The notes beneath the pieces are model-generated. The model was not told the DNA's origin and did no database searches. It saw only the letters and a list, made by a program, of their open reading frames with translations. Source: an uncultured Ruminococcus sp. (GTDB lineage Bacteria > Bacillota > Clostridia > Oscillospirales > Ruminococcaceae). Taken from it: 5,468 bases of DNA. Shown here in pieces: positions 1-4,572 of the stretch. Where the stretch lies: contig CAMWVM010000120.1 in NCBI GenBank assembly GCA_947177715.1, positions 1 to 5,468 of the forward strand, given 5' to 3'. Numbering within the stretch: the stretch's first letter is position 1; each line of letters opens with the position of its first letter. The position numbers and the translations under genes were made by a program.

Positions 1-48
1 AAGGGGCTAACGCCCAGTCGTTTGTTGAATGACGGGGCGATGCCCCTT
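1..48. repeat. GC-rich imperfect inverted repeat at left edge
   Basis: The outer arms AAGGGGC (1-7) and GCCCCTT (42-48) are perfect complements. Inside them CGCCC (11-15) pairs with GGGCG (35-39), and GTC (17-19) pairs with GAC (31-33) around an AT-rich loop. The same bases can instead form two small hairpins: GGGC-TAAC-GCCC (4-15) and GGGGC-GAT-GCCCC (34-46). The GC content stands out against the AT-rich surroundings. No T-run follows directly (the nearest, TTTTTT, is at 65-70), so it is not a clean terminator for an upstream gene. It could be a REP-like dispersed palindrome or the end of something cut by the window edge. The structure is certain; its role is unknown. Confidence 0.6.
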
Positions 49-130
49 ATTGAATCTGAAAGCTTTTTTCGTCAAAGTGCTTAACAGGATTTTCAGGTTT
101 TGTGCAGGTATACAAAAAAGTTTATGTGAA

Positions 131-159
131 TTGACATGAAAAGCCAGCTGTGATAAAAT
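131..159 (+). promoter_or_regulatory. Sigma-A promoter with extended -10 for the gene at 243
   Basis: A perfect -35 TTGACA (131-136) is followed by a 17-bp spacer and the -10 TAAAAT (154-159), with a TG extension at 151-152. Transcription should start near 165-167, giving a 5' leader of about 77 nt before the ATG at 243. This is as strong as a vegetative promoter usually looks in clostridia, so the unknown gene downstream is probably well expressed. Confidence 0.85.
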
Positions 160-173
160 ATTAATGTAAGACA

Positions 174-258
174 GGGGGAGAAACCCATAACAAAAAACGT
201 AAGGTCTAATGAAAATTTAATATTACAAAGGGGAAGACACCCATGGCAAAAAACGTAA
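174..258 (+). repeat. Duplicated ribosome-binding/start region in the leader
   Basis: Bases 174-202 and 230-258 are near copies set 56 bp apart. Both read G-rich tract, short A-rich gap, CCC, AT(A/G), then a shared stretch containing CAAAAAACGTAA. The downstream copy holds the real ATG (243). The upstream copy has ATA at the matching position (187-189) and lies within about 10-40 nt of the predicted transcription start. Each copy keeps GGG(G)...CCC, which could form a tiny hairpin over the Shine-Dalgarno, and the G-tract of one copy could also pair with the CCC of the other. The offset is not a multiple of three, so the copies are out of frame. It may be a duplication relic or a translational control element. 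Confidence 0.7.
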
Positions 259-1370
259 TTGTAACAGACGAATTTGGAACACAAATCGGGTTCACTTATC
301 CCAAAAGGGCAAATGGACTTGTTAAAAACGGTCGGGCAGAGTATGTCGGCGACTGTGAAATTCGTATGCTAAAGGGCAATAAGGAAAATTGCTTTGATAC
401 TCATGCTCCGATCGGTAATATTGATACGGAGGTAAATATTATGAGTAATGTTATAAATTTTAATGCAAAAGAATTCAGTTTCGACCAAAGCTGTGAGAAC
501 AATGCCGGTTCAAGGATGTTTATTATAGGACTTGACGGAAAGACCACGGAAATTTTGGAAATCGGTGATTGGGGATGGAACTGGTCACAGATAAAATGCG
601 AAAAACGTTTAGAAAAGAACACAGATTATATTTTCCGTTTTGCAATGACGGGAGGATACTGTGACACAGGCAAAGAGGTTTCTCAGTTAATTATTTTTAA
701 CGATGAAGACTGGGAGGGCAGATATACTTATCCGCTGGCGAAGAGTGCTTATCCACCTGTTTTAAGCAAGGAATGGGACGGCGGAATTTTAAGGATATAT
801 GAAATTCCCTTTAATGCAGGCGAAGCTCAAAAGACAACTTTTGTTTTTACTGCACAAAGTGCGGTGGCAAGGTTTATGCCGGCTCTTGATAATCAGATTT
901 ATGAAGACCTGAAAGACATGACTTACGGTCAATGGTGGGATAAACGAAACGAGGCTTCGGATAATGGCAACGATGCTTCTGGTAATGGCAGTGAATTCGG
1001 TGGTGTAATAGACTTGTGCGGAGCGAACATCGGAGCAGGTGCACTGAAAGATTTGCTTAATAATGTACCTTTTATACGAGCGATTGATTTAAGCGGAGCA
1101 AACATTTATGATGACTCGGGTGAGGTACGAAGTGACTCTGCTGAGGCTGTAGAGGCTGAAATTGTTGAACCGAAGGATGAGAAAACTAAACCGTTTATGG
1201 AAATGGCGGTTAATGATGCAATGAAGGTCAGCTGTGCAGCTTTGACGGAACAGATTGATGCGGCTCCTGAGGGAAGTCCTCAGCGGATTGCCATGCAGGA
1301 AGTGTTAGAGTCATTAAAATCACAGATTAATTCACAAAGCAATCAATTTGAATGCTTTGAAGAACGGTAA
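243..1370 (+). CDS. Unknown-function protein with separable N-terminal module
   Basis: I do not recognise a function. The 375-residue product has no signal peptide or membrane segment, so it is probably cytoplasmic. Residues 1-45 (with TYPKRANGLVKNGRAEYVGD at 18-37) form a basic module whose pattern I recall from the N-termini of otherwise unrelated ruminococcal proteins. Residues 46-66 look like a linker ending at an internal SD/ATG (M67). Residues 70-215 are rich in aromatics and alternating hydrophobics (GDWGWNWSQ at 108-116), suggesting a beta-sandwich. An Asn/Gly/Ser linker with a tandem repeat follows (237-250). IDLCGANI (256-263) and IDLSGANI (281-288) resemble isolated pentapeptide-type units. 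The C-terminus is acidic and then helical (316-362). The ATG at 243 is preceded by AAAGGGG (227-233), 9 nt upstream. The gene has its own promoter and ends before a hairpin, so it looks monocistronic. Confidence 0.85.
   Translation: MAKNVIVTDEFGTQIGFTYPKRANGLVKNGRAEYVGDCEIRMLKGNKENCFDTHAPIGNIDTEVNIMSNVINFNAKEFSFDQSCENNAGSRMFIIGLDGKTTEILEIGDWGWNWSQIKCEKRLEKNTDYIFRFAMTGGYCDTGKEVSQLIIFNDEDWEGRYTYPLAKSAYPPVLSKEWDGGILRIYEIPFNAGEAQKTTFVFTAQSAVARFMPALDNQIYEDLKDMTYGQWWDKRNEASDNGNDASGNGSEFGGVIDLCGANIGAGALKDLLNNVPFIRAIDLSGANIYDDSGEVRSDSAEAVEAEIVEPKDEKTKPFMEMAVNDAMKVSCAALTEQIDAAPEGSPQRIAMQEVLESLKSQINSQSNQFECFEER
428..443 (+). promoter_or_regulatory. Internal Shine-Dalgarno and in-frame ATG
   Basis: GGAGG at 428-432 stands 8 nt before ATG 441-443, which is codon 67 of the 375-residue reading frame. 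This is a better ribosome binding site than the one serving the first ATG at 243. Initiation here would give a 309-residue protein lacking the basic N-terminal module. The sequence downstream (SNVINFNAKEFSF) reads like a natural protein start. Whether both starts are used cannot be decided from sequence. Confidence 0.6.
951..992 (+). repeat. Two 21-bp imperfect tandem repeats within the CDS
   Basis: Units 951-971 and 972-992 match at 16 of 21 positions and encode EASDNGN and DASGNGS. They form a flexible Asn/Gly/Ser linker between the aromatic-rich region and the IDL(C/S)GANI units. Repeat number may vary between strains, since each unit is in frame. Confidence 0.65.
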
Positions 1371-1377
1371 AATAACA

Positions 1378-1438
1378 TTATCATATAAAGAACAGGGAAA
1401 GCAGATTTGCTTTCCCTGTTCTTATATATAGATGATAA
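1378..1438. terminator. Bidirectional terminator-type hairpin between convergent genes
   Basis: A perfect 16-bp stem is formed by 1388-1403 and 1408-1423 with the 4-nt loop GATT. Further outward, TTATCAT (1378-1384) pairs with ATGATAA (1432-1438), extending the dyad. It starts 7 bp after the TAA of the gene ending at 1370, and lies about 70 bp beyond the stop of the minus-strand aspartokinase. The flanks are AT-rich but lack a long uninterrupted T-run on either strand. I read it as a shared terminator for both converging transcripts. Confidence 0.75.
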
Positions 1439-1474
1439 AATACCAGTTTAGTCTAAGTGATATATTGTTCACAA

Positions 1475-1510
1475 AATCGGGTTAGTGTGAAGCGAGGGTT
1501 AAACCTGATT
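1475..1510 (-). terminator. Weak terminator candidate just after aspartokinase
   Basis: AATCGGGTT (1475-1483) and AACCTGATT (1502-1510) pair over 9 bp with one G-U type pair. On the minus strand the hairpin overlaps the aspartokinase stop codon and is followed by a short TTTT. The 18-nt loop and short U-tract make it weak. The hairpin at 1378-1438 is the better terminator. Confidence 0.3.
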
Positions 1511-2828
1511 ATAGCTGGTGTACAACGAAAATTTCGTAAATGCTCTTTACGGCAGCTTCAAAGTCGCTTTCGTCAACACCGATGATAATATTAAGCTCGC
1601 TGGAGCCTTGGTCGATCATTTTAACATTTACATGGGCATGAGCTAATGCTGCAAAAATTCTGCCTGCTGTACCTCTATTGGACTTCATCGCTCTTCCTAC
1701 AACAGCGATAAGCGCAAGTCCGCTTTCAATATCTATAGAATCAGGTTTTACGTTTCTATGAAGTCCTGCAAGAACTTCCTGTTCCTTAGGTTCAAACTCT
1801 TCTTGATGAACAATTACGCTCATTGTATCGATTCCTGAAGGCATATGCTCGAAAGAAAGTCCGTTCTTTTCAAAAACCTCAAGAACTTTACGTCCGAATC
1901 CCAGCTCACCGTTCATCATATCCTTTTCGATATTAATAACGGTAAAGCCCTTCTTTCCTGCAATTCCTGTAATAGTGAACTGAGGTTTCTGACAAGTGCT
2001 TTCAACGATCATCGTGCCATGATCCAGCGGGGCATTTGTATTCTTAATGTTGATTGGAATACCAGCTTTTCTTACAGGGAAGATAGCGTCCTCGTGCAAA
2101 ACTCCAGCACCCATATACGAAAGCTCTCTCAGCTCTTTATATGTAATAGTTGTAATAGGAAACGGATTATCAATAATTCTTGGATCAGCAATTAAGAATC
2201 CTGAAACGTCAGTCCAGTTTTCATATAAATCTGCACCGCAGGCTGCTGCGACAATAGAACCTGTTACGTCAGAACCGCCTCTTGAAAATGTTTTGATTGT
2301 ATCGTTTGGCATTGAACCATAGAAACCGGGGATTACCGCATTCTCCATGCCTGCCAGTTTTGCAGAAAGAATCTCATTTGTTTTTACAGAATCAAACGCA
2401 CCACGGTCGTCAAAAAAGATTACATCTGCGGCGTCAATGAAATTATATCCAAGATAATTAGCGAGAACAATGCCGTTAAGATACTCTCCTCTTGAAGCTG
2501 CATAATCTCTGCCGGCTTTACCAATAAAGCAAGATCTGATTATATCAAACTCAGATTCCAATGAGAGGTCAAGGTTCAGTTCATTGATGATTCCGTAATA
2601 TCTTTCTTTTATAGCATTAAATTCTTTTTCAAAATCTTTGCCTTTTGCTGCCAGGTCATAACAGCCATAGAGCATATCTGTTACTTTAATATCGTCAGAA
2701 TATCTTTTTCCCGGAGCGGAGGGAACAACAAATCTTCTTGAATCTTCCGCACGAATTATATTTCCTACCTTTACAAATTGTTCTGCGCTTGCCAGTGAGC
2801 TTCCGCCGAATTTAACAACCTTAGTCAA
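1509..2828 (-). CDS. lysC: Aspartokinase (YclM/AK III-like, tandem ACT domains)
   Basis: The enzyme phosphorylates L-aspartate with ATP, the first committed step to lysine, methionine and threonine, in the cytoplasm. The product is 439 residues from the chosen start. The N-terminal kinase domain shows KFGGSS (6-11), SAPGKR (37-42), GEYLNG (114-119), SRGGSD (182-187) and ENWTDV (203-208). Two C-terminal ACT domains (about 287-355 and 370-437, with NVKMIDQGSSE near 401-411) are the usual site of amino-acid feedback. The overall pattern, including SAPGKRY and TFSRGGSD, resembles Bacillus subtilis YclM (ThrD) more than the short LysC/DapG types. Start: no ATG fits. AGGAG (minus strand, 2839-2843) is 1 nt from a TTG at 2837, too close, and 10 nt from the in-frame TTG at 2828, which also gives the family-like start MTKVVKFGG. 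The upstream leader is too short for a lysine riboswitch. The effector specificity is not visible. Confidence 0.95.
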   Translation of the reverse strand: MTKVVKFGGSSLASAEQFVKVGNIIRAEDSRRFVVPSAPGKRYSDDIKVTDMLYGCYDLAAKGKDFEKEFNAIKERYYGIINELNLDLSLESEFDIIRSCFIGKAGRDYAASRGEYLNGIVLANYLGYNFIDAADVIFFDDRGAFDSVKTNEILSAKLAGMENAVIPGFYGSMPNDTIKTFSRGGSDVTGSIVAAACGADLYENWTDVSGFLIADPRIIDNPFPITTITYKELRELSYMGAGVLHEDAIFPVRKAGIPINIKNTNAPLDHGTMIVESTCQKPQFTITGIAGKKGFTVINIEKDMMNGELGFGRKVLEVFEKNGLSFEHMPSGIDTMSVIVHQEEFEPKEQEVLAGLHRNVKPDSIDIESGLALIAVVGRAMKSNRGTAGRIFAALAHAHVNVKMIDQGSSELNIIIGVDESDFEAAVKSIYEIFVVHQL

Positions 2829-2877
2829 TATTTCCAATCTCCTAACTTATAAATTTACAAATAAATAGTACCTTTTT

Positions 2878-2906
2878 ATTATATATGCTTTTATTTTATT
2901 AGTCAA
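2878..2906 (-). promoter_or_regulatory. Sigma-A promoter for aspartokinase
   Basis: On the minus strand, the -35 TTGACT (2906-2901) and a perfect -10 TATAAT (2883-2878) are separated by 17 bp. The transcript should begin near 2871, leaving a leader of roughly 43 nt before the TTG start. That is far too short for an L-box or T-box, so control must lie at initiation or in the ACT domains. Confidence 0.85.
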
Positions 2907-2908
2907 TG

Positions 2909-2929
2909 TGCAAAAGCACAAATTTTGCA
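2909..2929. promoter_or_regulatory. Dyad next to the aspartokinase -35 (operator candidate)
   Basis: TGCAAAA (2909-2915) and TTTTGCA (2923-2929) are perfect 7-bp inverted arms around a 7-bp centre, 3 bp upstream of the -35 hexamer. A smaller overlapping dyad, TGTGC-AAAA-GCACA (2907-2920), abuts the hexamer. The position and size fit a binding site for a dimeric regulator. No regulator family can be named from this. Confidence 0.4.
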
Positions 2930-2950
2930 TTATTTTTTTGTGTATCTTTA

Positions 2951-2971
2951 TGGAATACGCTTGTATTTCCA
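2951..2971. repeat. Central inverted repeat between the divergent promoters
   Basis: TGGAATAC (2951-2958) pairs with GTATTTCCA (2963-2971) around a GCTT loop, with one bulged T. It lies roughly midway between the two -35 elements (2901-2906 and 3000-3005), so it could serve either promoter. Its function is unknown. Confidence 0.35.
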
Positions 2972-2999
2972 CGGCGGACAAATTCAAGCTTGTTTTCTC

Positions 3000-3028
3000 T
3001 TGCAATTTAAATTGAAATGTGCTAAAAT
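3000..3028 (+). promoter_or_regulatory. Promoter of the ApgM-like gene with 12-bp palindrome in spacer
   Basis: TTGCAA (3000-3005) and TAAAAT (3023-3028) are 17 bp apart, with a TG extension at 3020-3021. The predicted transcript starts near 3035. A perfect 12-bp palindrome, CAATTTAAATTG (3003-3014), overlaps the -35 and spacer, where a repressor would block RNA polymerase. The palindrome is AT-rich, so chance is possible. Confidence 0.7.
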
Positions 3029-3078
3029 TATATTAAAGACTTTTTAGGTCACAATAAATGATGAAAGAAGAAATGACA

Positions 3079-4290
3079 ATGACAAAATATGTGGTTTTGC
3101 TTTGCGACGGAATGGCAGATTATCCTGTTGAAGAGCTTGGCAGCAAGACTCCGATGGGAGCTTCCGTTACTCCGAACATGAATAAGCTTGCAAAGGTTTC
3201 AAGAATGGGTTTGGTGAAAAGTGTTGCTGACGGACTTAAGCCGGGTTCTGATGTAGCTAACCTTTCAATTCTCGGTTACAACCCTGACATATATTATTCT
3301 GGAAGATCTCCGCTGGAGGCAGGCTCAATCGGTATCGACATGAAGCCGACTGATGTATCTTTTAGATGCAATCTGGTTACGCTTTCTGATGAGGAGAAGT
3401 ATGAGGATAAGACAATTCTTGATTACTGTGCAGACGATATTTCAACGGAAGAAGCAAAAATTCTTATTGATTACCTGGCTGAAAAACTCAACAATGAAGA
3501 ATTTCAGCTTTATTCGGGAGTAAGCTATCGTCACTGTCTTATATGGAACAACGGTACTTTAGACGTGGGTACACTTACACCGCCTCATGATATTACAGGA
3601 AAGCCAATAAAGGAATACATCCCGACGGCTGAAAATGCTAAAAAGCTTTATGACATGATGGTAAAAAGCTATGATTTGCTGAAAGATCATCCTGTAAATA
3701 AAGCAAGAATTGAAAGAGGAAAGCGTCCTGCAAACTCTATGTGGTTCTGGGGCGAAGGAGTAAGAAAGGCACTTATGCCTTTTGATGAGAAATATGGTTT
3801 TAAGGGTTCAATTATTTCTGCTGTTGATCTGCTTAAGGGAATTGGTAAATTTTCGGGTATGAATGTTGTAGATGTTGAGGGTGCGACAGGATACATAGAT
3901 ACAAACTTTGACGGCAAGGCTCAGGCTTGTATTGAAGAACTTGAAAAGGGACAGGATTTTGTATATATTCATGTTGAAGCTCCTGATGAGTGCGGACACA
4001 GACATGAAATTGAAAACAAGAAAAAGTCCCTCGAACTGATTGATGAAAAAATACTCGGACCAGTGCTTGAAGCGTTGGAAAAGTATGATGATTATAAGAT
4101 TCTTATATGTCCTGACCATGCTACACCGCTTGCATTAAGAACTCACACCAACGATCCGATTCCTTATCTGATGTATCACAAAAATGACGAGGTTGAGGGG
4201 CAGCCTGAGTTTACAGAGGAAACTGCTAAGGCAACAGGTGTTTATGTAGAAGAGGGTCACACTCTTCTTCAAATGTTTTTTGACTTATAA
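3079..4290 (+). CDS. apgM: ApgM-type phosphoglycerate mutase family; probable homoserine kinase
   Basis: This is a 403-residue, metal-dependent, alkaline-phosphatase-fold protein of the archaeal-type cofactor-independent phosphoglycerate mutase family. Visible landmarks, numbered from the chosen start, are CDG with metal ligand Asp10, GSDVANLS (56-63) whose Ser57 is the expected phospho-accepting nucleophile, RSPLEAG (76-82), PPHDITGKPI (168-177), WFWGEG (222-227), VEAPDECGHRHE (299-310) supplying Asp303/His307, PDH (345-347) and His356. All catalytic positions appear intact. One branch of this family is annotated as a proposed homoserine kinase in bacteria without ThrB, typically near threonine-pathway genes. 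Here the divergent neighbour is aspartokinase, so O-phosphohomoserine formation is my preferred role, with phosphoglycerate mutation the alternative. Start: ATG 3079 gives the family-like MTKYVVLLCDG and has AGAAG 8 nt upstream. In-frame ATGs at 3058, 3061 and 3073 are possible. No terminator is seen before the next gene. Confidence 0.9.
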   Translation: MTKYVVLLCDGMADYPVEELGSKTPMGASVTPNMNKLAKVSRMGLVKSVADGLKPGSDVANLSILGYNPDIYYSGRSPLEAGSIGIDMKPTDVSFRCNLVTLSDEEKYEDKTILDYCADDISTEEAKILIDYLAEKLNNEEFQLYSGVSYRHCLIWNNGTLDVGTLTPPHDITGKPIKEYIPTAENAKKLYDMMVKSYDLLKDHPVNKARIERGKRPANSMWFWGEGVRKALMPFDEKYGFKGSIISAVDLLKGIGKFSGMNVVDVEGATGYIDTNFDGKAQACIEELEKGQDFVYIHVEAPDECGHRHEIENKKKSLELIDEKILGPVLEALEKYDDYKILICPDHATPLALRTHTNDPIPYLMYHKNDEVEGQPEFTEETAKATGVYVEEGHTLLQMFFDL

Positions 4291-4306
4291 TAAGAATATA
4301 AAAACA

Positions 4307-4312
4307 TATAAT
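4307..4312 (+). promoter_or_regulatory. Possible -10 element ahead of rubredoxin
   Basis: TATAAT at 4307-4312 matches the -10 consensus. The only good -35, TTGACT (4280-4285, at the end of the preceding gene), is 21 bp away, which is too far for normal sigma-A promoters. It may be chance in AT-rich spacer, so rubredoxin may instead be read from the upstream transcript. Confidence 0.2.
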
Positions 4313-4335
4313 ATACTTGAAGGGAGGTATGTATT

Positions 4336-4491
4336 GTGAAATATGTATGTGATATCTGCGGATATATTTATGATGAAGAAACCGGAGATCCTGATAACGG
4401 AATTGAAGCAGGAACAAAGTGGGAAGATGTTCCGGATGATTTTGTTTGTCCTCTTTGCGGAGTTGGCAAGGATCAGTTTTCAAAGGCGTAA
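4336..4491 (+). CDS. rub: Rubredoxin
   Basis: This 51-residue protein carries a single iron atom bound by four cysteines and shuttles single electrons in the cytoplasm of anaerobes, for example to peroxide- or oxygen-reducing enzymes. The two knuckles are plain: CDICG (Cys5, Cys8) and CPLCG (Cys38, Cys41). Between them are the family's aromatic and acidic features [14 protein letters not shown] and the KWEDVPDDF core. The length matches stand-alone rubredoxins, and nothing is missing. The start is GTG at 4336, 8 nt after the very strong AGGGAGG (4321-4327); the nearby ATG at 4329 is out of frame. It lies 45 bp after the ApgM-like gene with no terminator between, so co-transcription is likely. 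A strong hairpin follows it. Its redox partner is not visible in this window. Confidence 0.97.
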   Translation: MKYVCDICGYIYDEETGDPDNGIEAGTKWEDVPDDFVCPLCGVGKDQFSKA

Positions 4492-4503
4492 ATTTCAACT
4501 ATG

Positions 4504-4560
4504 ATGCTGTAGTGCAGGGACATAAGATTAATTTGTCTTTGTGTTGCAGCATTGTTTTTT
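4504..4560 (+). terminator. Intrinsic terminator or attenuator between rubredoxin and hydF
   Basis: Arms 4504-4522 and 4534-4552 form a continuous 19-bp stem in plus-strand RNA, several of the pairs being G-U, around an 11-nt loop (4523-4533). TGTTTTTT (4553-4560) follows at once. The G-U pairs mean the structure is good only in the plus-strand transcript, as expected for a rubredoxin terminator. The hydF Shine-Dalgarno AGGAG starts at 4561, directly after the last T. Confidence 0.8.
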
Positions 4561-4572
4561 AGGAGAATTAAT

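Noticed and set aside
61..130. Small gene or RNA between the left inverted repeat and the promoter
   Set aside because: No start with a ribosome binding site, no stable fold and no recognisable RNA motif were seen.
187..258. Leader peptide of 23 codons starting at ATA
   Set aside because: ATA is a very poor initiator and no other start codon is in a useful place. Kept only as a possibility within the duplication finding.
1845..2322. Two plus-strand open frames inside aspartokinase
   Set aside because: They overlap the kinase and ACT region of a clear minus-strand gene and resemble no family; they are antisense artefacts.
2829..2871. Lysine riboswitch or T-box ahead of aspartokinase
   Set aside because: The predicted leader is about 43 nt with no matching structure, while these elements need well over 150 nt.
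2907..2938. Hairpin plus seven T's as a plus-strand terminator
   Set aside because: No plus-strand transcript is expected to end here. It is within a divergent promoter region, so the T-run is probably just AT-rich spacer.
3687..4119. Minus-strand open frames inside the ApgM-like gene
   Set aside because: The plus-strand frame carries the complete metal-binding motifs, and the opposite frames have no credible start signal.
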